Source of the DNA: Trifolium pratense
Taxonomy: Eukaryota > Streptophyta > Magnoliopsida > Fabales > Fabaceae
Length of the DNA: 64,000 nucleotides
Assembly (NCBI RefSeq): GCF_020283565.1
Contig: NC_060065.1
Location: 50,084,409-50,148,408 of the forward strand
Direction: 5' to 3'
Below the pieces are notes generated by a model. That model ran no database searches and had not been told where the DNA came from. It saw only the letters and a list, made by a program, of their open reading frames with translations. The translations under genes and the position numbers were made by a program. Numbering within the stretch: the stretch's first letter is position 1; each line of letters begins with the position of its first letter. Below, piece by piece: positions 35,320-48,270 of the stretch.

Positions 35320-36520
35320 GGTGTTTGGGTGCAAGACGATCAATCCAACAGAGGAATCCAAGAAAACTTGTTCATGTGCCCTTTGGTATCAGTTTGATTG
35401 TAATCATATTTATCTCTAGGGTCATGTCATGAGAGGCATCTTTGTGGAATGTAGACCTCCGGATGGAATACCCCATATTGGGATGTTATGCCCTACTACT
35501 GATACATAGGAACTATAAGCTGTATTGCCTTATAAATGGTGTTTTTAGAAATTAGTTAGACATGTTTATGGAGAACTCCATTCTGATCAGTTGCAATGAA
35601 TTTCACTAATACACTGTAAAATGAAAAATTTAGTGACATTAGGTCTACGTTTTAAACATTATTACGTAGAATTATTTTATTTTTCTCTTCTTTCTTTTTG
35701 TACCATACCTTGATTTGAAAGTTAAAATTTCTATTCAGTCAGCTTAAATGTGAAGTTGAAATCTTGTAATCAAAATTCACATTCTTCGAAATTCACAAGT
35801 AGTATATCTTTTCTGTTTGTACCATAATGGTTATCCTTGATTTGAAAGTTAAAATTTCTATTCAGTTCAGCTTAATTGTGAAGTTGAAATCTTGTAATCA
35901 AAATTCACTAGTATATCTTTTTTATTTGTACCATAATGGTTATCCTTGATTTGAAAGTTAAAACTTCTATTCAGTTCAGCTTCAATGTAAGTTGAAATCT
36001 TGTATCAAAATTCACATCCTTCGTCATTCACACATAAAATTAATTGTACAAGACGAAAATTACACATCAACTATGATACAAGGACCTATATATCTCACCG
36101 TCACGTAAAAACCCTCGTCCTCTTGATTTAGAAAGAAAAAAAAAGCCCAACAATAATATTAGCCTACGGGCAAGAAGTGAAAAATGTATAAGAATGAGAA
36201 AAATAGCCAGTCGAACTCACAACCTTGACTTCGTAACCTACGCTCAATTTACAATGGGTGGGCAGACCGATGCTGCGACTTCTACCTTTTAGACAGTAAA
36301 CCTAGCAGTGGCAAACAACATTGCGTGTCGAACTTGTATCTTTATCAAGGCCTTCTGATTGGGGGGTGAGAACCAGAACTAAGAAAACCTTGCTTTCTAC
36401 ATGGATTAACATCACAGGTTCGCAGACTCCCGTAAATGGCATCATGCTATATACAAAGCACAGAAAAGGCGATAGCACGTGCCAGTAAAGCATGAATATT
36501 AGTGGCATCTTCAATAATCA
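35320..36520. other. Convergent 3' region between the J-domain and BSL genes
   Basis: It holds the 3' UTR of the J-domain gene (to roughly 35620) and the tandem repeat at 35701-36025, then the 3' UTR of the BSL gene on the other strand. No other gene is seen. Confidence 0.5.
35701..36025. repeat. About 110-bp tandem repeat, three copies
   Basis: The block containing CTTGATTTGAAAGTTAAAA, CTATTCAGTTCAGCTT and AAGTTGAAATCTTGTA occurs three times, starting at about 35701, 35821 and 35932. Copies differ by small indels (the second lacks the CATTCTTCG part). It lies between two convergent genes. Confidence 0.85.
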
Positions 36521-39476
36521 CTATATCCAAGCGAGCGAACCTCTGTCATTTGTACCTGGGGGACGACCTCTAGTTGGTGTTGGTGGTCTGTTAGCATTCA
36601 ACTCCTGCGCATAATATTGTGAATGACATCAACTATAGATTCACTTAGATATGTTGGTTTATATTTGATATCTATATCACATGGTACAACTATTAAATGG
36701 AAAATATCTGTATGAGTACCTGCATCCATGTATCTTCAATATGCCTTTCTGGTGACGTTTCTGGTGAAGAAATTGCAGGCGGTAATGGATGAATGAGTTT
36801 TGGAACCACAACAAGGTCTCTACCCAAAACTAATATTGCTCCGGCATTATTTGCGGTGCCTATGGGAACACAAGTAGAAGAGTCAAAATATAAAAGAGAA
36901 CATGATCTAAGGATGGAATGCAATACAGAAAGTCAGCAACATATACCACAATAATTTGTAGCCGAGAAAAGTGTGATCAGATGTCCCTGGGCAAAACGCT
37001 CAAACCCATCCATTACACATTCATGTGCACGGACAATTAGCTGAAGATCATTGTTGTTGCAAAATTCCATGACTCGATCAGGCTGAAGTACAAAACCCCA
37101 TTAAAATGAGCATGAGAACATATTTAAAAGACTATCAAAGAGCAAAAGCATTATTTAAAGTATGCACACCATCCAACAAGGATACTATGTGTATGATCTA
37201 CAATTCAAATAACACTTGTCACAAATCAATTAATCAAACATACAATAACTTCAGAACTCGCTACAAATCGATTAAAGTATGCACACCATCCAACAAGGAT
37301 ACTATGTGTATGATCCACAGTATCTCTTCCATAACTCCAGAATGACAGCTAGAAATCGATTAATCAAACATACATTTTTCCCTATTATGCTTGTCTAATC
37401 TCAACTTGGTCCTTTCATATCTCAATAATTTGGGAGATCTTAACTTCAGCATATTATCATGCATTGCCATATTTATCATCAAGAAACACTTAACTACCAA
37501 ATTATTACATATTTATATATGCAAGTAATTAAACTTATGAATAATCAATTTATAGATGACAGGTAAGGAGTACTCACCCCAAACGTAACTAATCCAGGAC
37601 CTCTAGCATTTGGCCGCAGTCCTTCCACGCTATCATTCTCTGTAGGATCAGACCTGGAGAGGAACATTTTATGTTGTTATTATCCAGGACACGATGTGCA
37701 GTCATAAACAAGAAACGGCACACAAATGCACTAACCACAACAGATCCATAAGCACAATTGACCCCGCTTCCATTGGAATTGGTCGCTGAATATTCTCAAT
37801 CTGTTCTACATGATTTATTGAACGACCAATACCCCCATGCATGCAAATAATCTTTTTCTCAATTAAAGCAGCTAGAGGAAGCCAATTAAATAGCCGGTTA
37901 ATCCGATGCCACGTCCAAATTCCATCTCTCTCACCCTGATCAAGAACTTACATGGTTGGTCGGTGTAGGCAACATAAATAAAGAAACAATATCAGGCAGC
38001 AGGGATTCCTTACCATCCTCTCAATACATTCAATTCGAAAACCAAAAAGGGCATTAATATCCGCAGCTTCATGGTTTCCACGTATTAAATGTACATTGTT
38101 TGGATACTCAACCTGCAGTATTCACAAAAACATGCATAAATCTGGGGGCACCAAACCTGCAATGCAGAAAGACAACCAAAACAATCAAGAGTACCTTCAG
38201 AGCAAGAAGAAGGGTTATAGTTTCCAAGCTGTGCTGTCCCCGATCAACATAATCTCCTAGGAATAGATAATCGATATATCTGAAATTCGGTTGAACAAAA
38301 TTAGTAACAGTGAAAATCAAATGCCTAAATCACCACCGTTATGCTCCCTCCAGTCCTTTTTATAAGGGAAAAAAGTGACAATTTTTTTGGTCTTTTTTAT
38401 AAGAAACTTTGACCAATTCTCAAATGTATTAAATATTTAATCTCATGTATGCCCTAATTTATTATGAGAGAACATTAAAAGTAAGTTGGTGGAATTACAA
38501 GTAATTAAATAAGGGTATTAATGGAATAAATTTAATTTTAGAAGAGTATTAAATGAAATAACTATTTACAATGTGTTTCATTGGTCTTTGTGATTTTTGT
38601 GTTTTGTTTCTTATAAAAAGGATCGGAGGGAGTAACATAATAGTCTTAAAATATGGATTAAGCCTAACTCAACCCTACAATACTGTACGGTGATAGATGC
38701 CTCCAACTTATATAGTTTCAGGTATATCACATCTGTTGTGGGACTCTTAATACACCTCTCACGCCCAAGGCTAGGCATCAGAAGTGTGACCTGAGTAGCC
38801 CAATAACGGGCGGCCCAAATGGATCTTGAATAGGCTCTTATTGGAAAAAAACCAAGTCCCACATAGAATAAAGATAGTCGGGATTGAGTTTATAAAGAAC
38901 GACGCCCCTTACCTTACAAGTCAGTTTGTAAGGATGAGTTAGGCCCAATATAGAAACCTAATAATTCTGATGCCATCAAAAAATCCAGGTAGGACCTAAA
39001 TCAACCTTACAATACCTCTGTAAGATAAGGGATGTCTCCCACTTATAAACACTATTTCATGCCATATCACATCTAATGTGGGACTCTCTAGTCTACAAAT
39101 AGCATTGTAGATATTTTAGTATTTAGGGCTTACTAACACAAGAAAACAATTTATTGATACTAGTTTAACTCCTCTGTTTATACTAAAATAGCCGAGAAAT
39201 TTTCCTAAATCCTAATCACACTAATGAAATCATATTTCCCCACACTCGGTTTTTTAACAATTCTTCCATTTTTAACCATAAACCCTCAAATCAACATAGT
39301 AAGCTCGGGTATACGATGCAAACTGTCAGGATAAGTCCTTGTTACAAGGTAATAAATAATAATTTTAAAAAAAAAAAAAAACAACAGCATAGGCCGGCCC
39401 AAGGGACAAGTAGCGCAAGCTAGGGCTTTGACCTCAAAATTTTGGGCTAAAAGAAGGCCCAAAAAACATAATTTAG

Positions 39477-39558
<82 letters not shown>

Positions 39559-42500
39559 AGCTGATAATAAAAGATTACTTCACTTAATTGGCTAGGTAGA
39601 AAGCCTCATATCTTCAAGGTAATGAGTTCAATCTTTAAATTCAGTAGAACTTAATTTTTTATGTAATATTTTGTAAGGCTTTCGTCAAAAAAAAATTACA
39701 TAAAAAATTAAGTTTTATTAAATCTAAAGATTAAACTCATATTGTTTCAAAAAAGATTAAACTCATATCTTAAAGATATGAGGCTTTCTACCTAACCAGT
39801 TGAGTTAAGCAATCTTATATTAGTAGCTTGATATATTATAAATTATAACTAAATTAAGTTTTTGGGGCTTCTTTGAGCCCAAAATTTTGAGGCCTAAAGC
39901 CCTAGCTTGGGCTGTTTGGCCTTTGGGTCGGCCTGGGGTATTTGGGAGATGAAACAGTGCCACGAAAAAATATTGAAAATTAAATAAAACTATAATATGC
40001 ACATGTGGGGTAATCAATTAAAACTTTGATTAAACTCAACAATATACCAAAGATAAGAAAACTAATAAAGAAAAAACAATTGGCATAAATATACGAAGTT
40101 GGTTGTGATTTTGATTTGATATCTAATACATCAATAATCATGCTTAACTGAATCAGAAGCTTGCGCCAATTGAAAATGGTTCACATGATGCACACCAGTA
40201 GGCAGGCACAAAAATAATATCTGTTATAAATAAAACCATAATGGGAGATAAGGAACTTACGCAATGTCACCAGCAGTTGATGGTGCACCATACTCGTCAA
40301 AAAGGCGCATGAGATCCCCAAACTGCCCATGTAAATCACCAAATATTTTAATTGGTGCACTAAGTTGTAAGACACTTGGTTCACTTGAAAATATCCGCTC
40401 AGCACTATCACAAAGATCAGCAATTTCATTACAATCTAGGAAAAATTGTCGGCGTACTGGTGGTTTCCATCCACGAGGCTTTAAGAGGTGTGCTATAACC
40501 TATAAAGGTGGTAAGAGAACTCCATAAGAAACAAATGTAATTATAAGACAAAACAAGCATGCTTTGTTCAAGTTATAATAAAGCAAAGCAAACAAGAGGC
40601 CGTGTATATAAATGTAGTGAGCCAACACAATACAGAAACCCCAAAAATATCAGATGTTAATGTGCAAGGTAGAGTAAGTAATGGCAATAAAATGGTCAAT
40701 AAACATTACCAATAATAACTTCAAGCTTTTAACTAATATAATTAATGACTTATTACTATGCTGTTTGAAAACCAGTTGTAAAGATGAATCTGTACCTTTT
40801 TTGGCACACTATTGATGGACATCTGCCGATCTAATAATTTTCTAGCAGCAGTTGCATTTTCCGGAGTCCCATAACTGACCCGCCTGCCTTCGTTTTCAAA
40901 TTGATCAATTGAAAGCTGTCGAACCATACCACCTAATGCTCCACCAGTCTCTGCAGCAATAACTACCTGTAGAAAATTGAAAACAATTATCTCTTGCGCT
41001 TAAATATTTTATAGAAAAATATACACAGCATAATTTTTCCATGGTAATTAGAATGTATCACCCACAGCTCTGTGATGCAGCCGAACTCCGCCAGAAGCAC
41101 TGTTATTTGACCCTACAGAGTCAGGCTTAATCAAGGAAGATGTGTGCTTCCCACTTGGGGTAGCCTCAGCCCCACGGTCTCTGTCAGGTAATTCAACTTC
41201 TCCATTCTCTTGCCTTGCCTTGGCAGCAGCCAGTGCGGCACTAATAGCTTCGGCTTCTGCAGCAGATGCTTCCACCAGATACTCAACTCCTTTGGCAGTT
41301 CTACTGTTCAAATATATTTGAATGAATTAATCCAAAGAAGCGACATAAAATACATCATGCAATGGGAGTGAAACGATCTATTTTTACCGAGGTCCCTGAA
41401 GTATGGCATTTTCAGTGCTAATGTCAGTATAAATGTCGCCATTCATTGGGGGTGCAACTGGATTTCCCAATACAACAGAACCATCAGCAGCCACTTCAGT
41501 CATTGTTTGCCTTGGCCTATCATCAAATCCATATCGTCCAGGCAAGCGTCCTGCTTGTACATTGGATGAAGCTGCTGCTGCAGCAGCATGTGAAGCAGCA
41601 GTCGTTGTTTCAGCAGCAGCAAGATCTTCAGCAACAAGTAGGTCATCCAACAAGACTCCTGCAGCATAAACACAATTCATTCAAGTCAGTCCAGCTGTTG
41701 AAGTGATGAAATGGTTAAATCACACAACATGAAATCACTAAGTGAATATTTCAAAGAATTTACAACAGACATCCAGTAAACAAATAGGTGAAACCAGACA
41801 TTTAGCTTGCAGGATATGTCGAAAGAAATTCTGGCACTATGCCTTCTTTGTTCTCTATTCCTTCATGATAGAGTTTTGTCATAGAGTGTGTGCATGCCAC
41901 TGTTTCTCTGTTATTACATTCTGTTTCAGTTAGCAGTTATAACTGCTTGACTAGTTAGTTACACAGGTCAGGTGTGACTTTGTGAGTGTGGCCCTTTACC
42001 CAATATATAAGTGGGTCCCTTGTATTCTGGTCAACTCTATTGTTTCTTAAAGCATCTTGCTAAACATATTCTTAACAGCATCAGAACCAAAACTATCTCT
42101 ACTAATTGAGTTATTCCACAATCAGTTTTTATCTCGTGAAACTTGTAGCAGTACTTGAGAATTTTTGTATCAATGATGGGCATCAAACACATTCTACCAT
42201 TTGCACAAGTCTAAATAATTAAATACGGAATCAAAGCCAAGATTCAAATTTCACTATTGCTTCAAGTCCATCCACAAAACAACAAAAGAAAATAATTCAA
42301 CCAAACAGAACATGTTAATGATAAGAGAACAGCATTTCCAGTTGTATTGGAAAGTGCAGAGTATTATCTGAATAGCCATAACTAGATTGATAACATATCA
42401 CAATACATCAAATAGATAGGAACTAATAAGATAAACCTACAAAAAGTTATACTAATGACTTACCCCCACGTAAACCACCATAAATAAAAATCAGGTCACC

Positions 42501-45500
42501 AACAGCAGCAGCTGCATGCCTACAACGTCGAGTCAACTCAACTGCTGCGTCTCCACCAGCTGCATCAGCACTGTATCTACCAGTTCTTGGAGTGGTAACA
42601 ACAGATTTTGTATCACACCAAACACCAGCAGCAGTGTCCAATACTACACGCAGGGATATAAAATCAGATATAAAGCACCATTTCGAATATCACTAAATAT
42701 TGCATCAATGTAGAACTAAAGTAATACAAGAAAGTATGTGATCATTGGTAAAAATAATTGTTAATGCCACCAAAAGAATGGAGTGAAAATAGAACTTCTG
42801 TTCCACATTTCAGAATAAATAACAATTTGTATGTCAAATTGTGAAAACTATACACACACACATCCAAATTGTACTAAGATCAGCAGTCAACAAAATACTA
42901 ATTGAGTTACCTGCAACACTTGATGAGTCTTCGACCATCCGTCCTCCACCAAGAGCTCCACCAGACACATGCAGCCTTGCATTAACAAATACCTAGAATC
43001 ATTAAATTAAGCATGATCCTTGAACATATAGCCAACTAAGAGAAAAAGAGAAATAAGAAACTGAATCCAACCGCTGCATGCTGATATCTTGGAGATGGTG
43101 AGACACCTGGGGCAATTGCCCATTCCCAACGACCGTCTCTATGCTTAGCAAGTCCATATGCACTAGCCAATGGCTGCAATAAGTGGTAAAATGATAATTC
43201 CAGTAATGCTTCGGAGAAAACGCTTTGCAAATGCCCACACAAAAAATGTCCAACAGAAAGTAAACAGGTTTATTGATTAGAGGTAGTTTGAGTAAGAATA
43301 GGCCTTAAAATAGAAAGAAATGGATAAGAGCAACTACCCAATGGACATTTTTACTAAACCTAAAGCGATCACAATTCACAACTATGAACGCCACCAGTAA
43401 ATATTTGATATAGCCTGCTTGAGCAATGTGATCAAGCTGCTGGAATTTCAATACATGTTAACTCAAAGTACTCTCCAGTCTCAATGACATTATGGTAGTA
43501 CAATTTAAATTTCAATATGAAAAATTTCAATTACTTGTTCTTAGCTTGTCCCTAAAACTCAGACCAGGATATCTCAAGGTAGACATCTTAATTTAACCTA
43601 AAATGATGACAACTATGAACGCCACCGGTAGATGTTTGATATAGCCTGCTTGAGCAATGTGAACAAGCTGCTGGAACTTCAATACGTGACAACTGACAAG
43701 TCAAAGTACTCCAGTCTAAATGGTATTATGGTACTAATTTAAATTTAAATTTAAATATGAAAATCTTTCAGTTATTTGTTCTTAGCTTGTCTATAAAACT
43801 CAGACCAGGATATCTCAAGGTAGTTGCTTTCTCTGTTTTGCAAAGAGATAGAATTGTTTAGTTGCACTCCTAGTTTCCTGGAATGTTTTGTTTTGTCTTA
43901 GTTTTTTTTCCAGCTCTCAAGGATACTCTTAGAATTTGGGCGACGACTAACTCAACCCAAAAGCTAGCTCAATAGGTGAAGGATTGCCCAAACCTTATGA
44001 CGATTACTTTGGTTATATCTATAGCTGGACATCTGAAGCATGGAAAAATGCAAATGACTCAATAACAATACCCCTCATGCCTAGGATTGGACATTTAGAG
44101 TGTGGAAGAATATGGGTGGCCCAAGAACAGATCTAGAAGAATAATTTCCAAAGCATCTTAAAAATTTGGACGTTTAGGCCTAACTCAGCCCAAGAGCTAT
44201 CTCGAGAGGTGAGGAAAAGGCACAAATTGCAAGCTTCCAGAGAAAACAAATAAACAGAGTGAATAGATAACTTACAACACTATTGGCATCCCTCCCTCCA
44301 CAAAGCAGAAGAAGCCCATCAGAGCGTGCACTTGCAGTTGCATACCTAGTAAAACACATAAAATTTGACAAATCAACCCTACATAATGATAAGTTCTACT
44401 AAAAGATAGCATGCTTCATAAATATAAGGAAGGGTAGGTCGACACTCTGCATAGATTTGTTTACGCCTTCAAAGGTGAAAAGATTAATCTCTTGCATTAA
44501 CAAAAAGACAGTAATGATAAGACAACTTCATTACATATAACAAGATATTAATGCCAATCAAAACTGCCAGATTAAGATAAGCTTCAATTCAACCTTACTC
44601 AAATCAGTGGTCTAACTATTTCAAGTTTTCACACTCCGACATAAAAGTAAAACCAACAAGAAAATGAAGGTGGGCCTATTCTACAATCATAATGCTCATA
44701 CAAAGTAATAAAGCAATCACAAACTAATATACCAGGTAAATTTTAAAAAGTCTATTTACAGAAAAAAGAGTGGAGAGAAAAAGAACAATAAAAACAAATA
44801 AAGATTTGAGAAAGTAGTTTACAAAATATAAACAAGTCAAAATATCAGTCTAGAAAATCATGATTTATAAGGAGATCCAAACATACATGCATGGAGGAGG
44901 ACCCTCTCCTTCTGGCTCTAACTTGCGCCATTCATATGGCTTAGCAGCTGTGTCCAAAGCCCATACATCAGCCAAAGGTCTCTTTCCTGGAAAGAAAAGA
45001 GGAAAGAAATGTAGCACCCATTAATTTTCAGACACACAAACAAGGTAAAAAATACAAATGGGATAGCATGGGAAGTTACCAACTTACCATCATTGCCTCC
45101 AATTGCCATAAGATACCGCTGGCCCACCAAAGCCATTACATGTCCATAGCGTGACCCTGGTCCGGGGCCTTGGACAGACACTCTAAATAAATTCAGAACC
45201 TTTTAGATTATATGAAGTTTCATTGGAAATAAAGTCATAAAGGAATAAAAAACACATAGGTTAGGCGTCTAACCTATGCCATCGAGGCCATTGCTGAGTG
45301 AGATCAAGAACATGAAGGTCTTCTGCCGACAAACCAGCAGGACCAATACCACCCTATGTAACAAGGCAATATTCCACAAAGAATTAAGTTAATCATTTAA
45401 AGAAAGGAAATAAATCCACCAGCATTAAAATAACTTCAGAGATATCCCATCCGTGTTACCTGAATAACCACCATGGTTCCCACGGCAGTTGCCACATGGG

Positions 45501-47659
45501 CAGCCCTTGGTGTTGGAGGTTCTCCATAGGGAGTAAGCCTGCATTATATTTCCCTTATGAGCACTGTGCAGAACATCTAATCTAAGACTATAAAACCATT
45601 AATTATAATTATGGATTAACAGAGGTGGGAAAGAATAACCTAGTTCTAAACTCACCTAGACCATTTATTAGTCAAGACATCATAACAGTGGACATCAGCC
45701 GTGGCACCAGCCAAACCTGAAGCAAAAATGGTATATTAGCGGTCAAAGGTAGTCAAAATCGAGATCCTACATGAGATTGAGGAGGGGTCACAAGATCGTA
45801 AATCGCGGGAATGTAATACTGATCGTAAGATCCTACCAATTTCACAAACTTTGGTATATGTGCATATATATTCATATAGATATGCAGATGAAGCCAATTC
45901 TGACCCAAAGATGACAAATTGTCAACCGGAAAATTGTACGTGAAAAGAAATCCCGGTAAAACCTCATTGTTACATTCGACTAGAAACCATCACCTACAAA
46001 ATTTATCTTGTAGAATAGTTTGACTGTTGACATGGTGTCAAGGCTTTGTGGCCAACGGGTCAAGAATTCAGGCATTGCAAGTTGACACCCCTTCTCTCCA
46101 ATGCTTCATAATTAATGTAAACTTCAACACAAGGAAAGTTTGGTCTGTGCATTATCTGCTTCATACCGAAAGAACTCTTCCACAAAGGGTGTTTATAAAT
46201 GTAAAGCATTTTAAGGCCTTTAACCTAAGTTGTTATATTCTTGGACCTTCACCTAAAAATGTTATCTTGTAGAAGAGTTGACTGTTACCAATTAACATGG
46301 TATCAAGGCTTTATCTATTTCAAATCTAAAGGACTCTCCCTCAAAGGTGTTTAGAAATGTAAAAGCATTTAAGGCCTTTAAATTTAACCTAAGAAAGCCT
46401 AAGCTTCTAGAAGAATTACTTCCATACAAGCTCCTTTTAACGAATGCAATGGAACATAATGAAGTGGAAGGGAGCAGATAGTAACAGAAGGAGCAACTAA
46501 ATGCATTTTTTTTTGTGTTATATTAAAAGAAGGAAAGAAAGCTAGTGGAATGAAGTGCTCCCTAGAATGAACACTTACTCAACAAAGGCACGATGTGATT
46601 AGTAAATCAAATAGAAGACAGTTTAATTGAAAGGAATAAATAAAAGAATACCAGGGAAAACTATAGAAGAAAACCTTTAAAAGGCTTTACTCTAATAAAC
46701 TACAATTTTTTGTTTTTGATAGAGTACTGCGAAGTCATGTGATCCATGTAGCAGATTCAGCCAAGGGAATTAGATTTGATTGTTATTGTGTTTGTAAGTT
46801 AAACTATCCAATAAACGAATTATCATAAATATCATTTCCACTCATTTCTGTTCAAATCCACCCCATCCATCTAAGTTAACTATTATAGAGCTTCGTAATC
46901 AACAAAGCCAGATTTTATCCCAATTAAAGTTCAGAAGCACCAAATACTAATAGATACTATGAAAAATAAGCCCTAAATATCACCAAACCATAGCAATCAA
47001 TGCATTTCCACAACCTAAAACAACAATGCAATTAGGGTTTTTGCATTCAAACAGCCCTAGTAACTAATAATTCGACATTGACAGAAAAAACCAAACCCCA
47101 CCCACATATGAATCTACTAATCTATAATTCAATTCAACTTTAAAATACCAATTATGCAAAGTATATAGTTATTAAACTAACATTTACCAAAACTCAACCA
47201 CAACAAAGATAATTTCATGGCTAAATACATACGTATTCCAGCATTTCCAGCTGATGAAGGAGTCCCCGAAGCCGCGGAATTTCCTTCAAGTGCAGTAGCA
47301 CCACCAAACAAAATCAACCTCGGACCAATATACCCCGGCGTCCCCTCCTCTCCAACAGCCGCCACCGCCGTCAACGTATGTCCACACCTCGGCCCCGGAC
47401 CGTCCTCCTTCTTCTCCAAAATCGCATTCACCACAGTGTAATTCGGCGCCAACCTCGGTCCAACAACCGTACCTTGCTGCACATCATTCCCCCCTTGCTG
47501 TTGCTGCACCTCCGCCGGAGATCCACCGCCAGACTCCGCCGGCGGTTGTTCGGTAACTTTTTCTCCTTCTACAACCTCCCGCGCCGGAGAAGAAACAGTT
47601 TGATTCGCCGCAATAGGATCATGATCAGGTTCCGGAACCATCGAAGAATCAACATCCAT
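36521..47659 (-). CDS. BSL: BSU1-like Kelch-domain Ser/Thr phosphatase (BSL2/BSL3 type)
   Basis: 21 coding exons were reconstructed on the minus strand, all in phase: 47659-47233, 45716-45656, 45538-45460, 45353-45274, 45182-45088, 44986-44887, 44345-44276, 43173-43072, 42992-42911, 42643-42464, 41658-41388, 41303-41062, 40962-40796, 40499-40261, 38279-38195, 38112-38014, 37935-37736, 37653-37578, 37082-36947, 36859-36720 and 36604-36521. They total 3015 nt, giving 1004 aa, the expected size. The start is ATG at 47659 (MDVDSSM). A disordered N-terminus is followed by Kelch repeats from about residue 75 (GHTLTAV, LILFGGAT) to about 430, then an Ala-rich linker. The PPP domain has GDLHG (706-710), GDYVDRG (740-746) and GNHE (772-775), so metal-binding and catalytic residues are intact. 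Family members dephosphorylate GSK3-type kinases such as BIN2 in brassinosteroid signalling. That role here is inferred. Confidence 0.96.
37155..37375. repeat. About 118-bp tandem duplication in a BSL intron
   Basis: AAAGTATGCACACCATCCAA plus the following ~28 bp occurs at 37157 and again at 37274. ATTAATCAAACATACA also recurs at the same offset. It lies in the intron between exons ending 37653/37578 and 37082/36947. Confidence 0.85.
38344..38632. mobile_element. Stowaway-like MITE in a BSL intron
   Basis: The ends CTCCCTCCAGTCCTTTTTAT and (inverted) CTCCCTCCGATCCTTTTTAT are ~289 bp apart, with TG/TA flanks. It is located in the ~2-kb intron that separates the GDLHG-coding and GDYVDRG-coding exons. 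Confidence 0.75.
38640..39110. repeat. Dispersed plant repeat with GATGTGGGACT motifs
   Basis: Contains AAGCCTAACTCAACCCTACA, TGTTGTGGGACTCTTAA, CTCACGCCCAAGG, AACGGGCGGCCCA and then a second set (TCAACCTTACAATACC, CTAATGTGGGACTCTC). This combination is a familiar medium-repeat sequence of eudicot genomes. A diverged relative lies at about 43930-44215. The element class is uncertain. Confidence 0.45.
39391..39934. mobile_element. Foldback element with (TA)n expansion in one arm
   Basis: A ~544-bp inverted repeat in a BSL intron. The left arm runs AGGCCGGCCCAAGG, then CTAGGGCTTTGACCTCAAA, then ATTTAGTTATA. The right arm read inverted gives AGGCCGACCCAAAGG, CTAGGGCTTTAGGCCTCAAA and ATTTAGTTATAA. 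Both arms continue through GGTAGAAAGCCTCATATCTT into the centre near 39690. Only the left arm carries the long TA run. Confidence 0.8.
39479..39556. repeat. (TA)39 dinucleotide microsatellite
   Basis: 78 bp of uninterrupted TA inside the left arm of the foldback element. The corresponding place in the right arm has only TATATTATAAATTATAA. Confidence 0.95.
43350..43823. repeat. About 235-bp tandem duplication in a BSL intron
   Basis: Two consecutive copies (about 43350-43582 and 43583-43823) share ACTATGAACGCCACC, TTTGATATAGCCTGCTTGAG, AAGCTGCTGGAA, TTGTTCTTAGCTTGTC and CTCAGACCAGGATATCTCAA in the same order. They diverge by several percent with small indels. The second copy has a TTTAAA expansion. 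Confidence 0.85.
43930..44215. repeat. Degenerate dispersed repeat in a BSL intron
   Basis: AACTCAACCCAAAAGCTAGC, then CCCCTCATGCCTAGGATTGG and a second TAACTCAGCCCAAGAGCTA. It resembles the repeat at 38640-39110 and is probably the same dispersed family. Confidence 0.4.
45717..47232. other. First intron of the BSL gene
   Basis: A 1.5-kb intron. GTTGACTGTT followed by ACATGG, TATC or GTC and then AAGGCTTT occurs twice (about 46018-46050 and 46275-46312). The second is similar to the primer-binding start of plant LTR retrotransposons (TGGTATCARAGC type), so decayed LTR pieces may be present. No gene is seen. Confidence 0.35.
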
Positions 47660-48270
47660 TTTCTTCAACCCTAAGTTTCAAGCAATTTCGTTAAGATCGA
47701 AGCTCGAATTCGCATTCGTAAATAATCGCATTACGAATTCGATTAATTAAAAAAAAGCTTCTAACGAACGAATTCAAAATGTTCGTAACGGAATTGAAAA
47801 AACCTTAGCTCAGAATCAGATCCTTGATTATTCAATTTGAAGAAGAAGAAAAAAAAAATCAAATAGAGGAAAAAAAAATTAACAGAGTATAAATAGCGGA
47901 GAGAAAATAGTTTTTTTTATTAGGTTTATTATTTTTTTTCTCTCTCTTTTTTTTCTGTTTCTCTTTAAAGTTGAAAGCTGAAAAGAAAAAAAAAGCGGTC
48001 GAAGAAAGAAACGGGAACGAAGACAATCGTAAACAACGAAATATACAGTCACAACCCCAAAGAAAAAATAAAATAATAAATAATAATTTCAGTCAAAATA
48101 ATAATTAATAGTTATGATTAATAATATTACTAAAAAAATGCAATTGCTTTTTCTTGGCCGTGTCTCTTTCTATCTTTGTGAGTTTGAAAGGAAGGTGAAG
48201 TGTCTTTCTCTCTCTAGATTTTATTTTTGCTATTTTAGTGTGAAAATAAATAAATTGTTTTTTAAATATA
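47660..48270 (-). promoter_or_regulatory. 5' UTR and promoter region of the BSL gene
   Basis: Upstream of the start codon on the minus strand. 47800-48000 is rich in GA/CT runs (CT-rich on the plus strand, TCTCTCTTTTTTTTCTG), a usual feature of plant core promoters and leaders. The transcription start was not fixed. The MULE-type MITE at 48271 lies about 610 bp upstream of the ATG and may bound the promoter. Confidence 0.4.

Noticed and set aside
47660..47668. Upstream extension of the BSL protein by three residues (start at 47668)
   Set aside because: The codon at 47668-47666 is TTG, not ATG. The ATG at 47659 matches the usual family start.
47217..47674. Two plus-strand frames opposite the first BSL exon
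   Set aside because: They are antisense shadows of the GC-rich N-terminal exon of the phosphatase.
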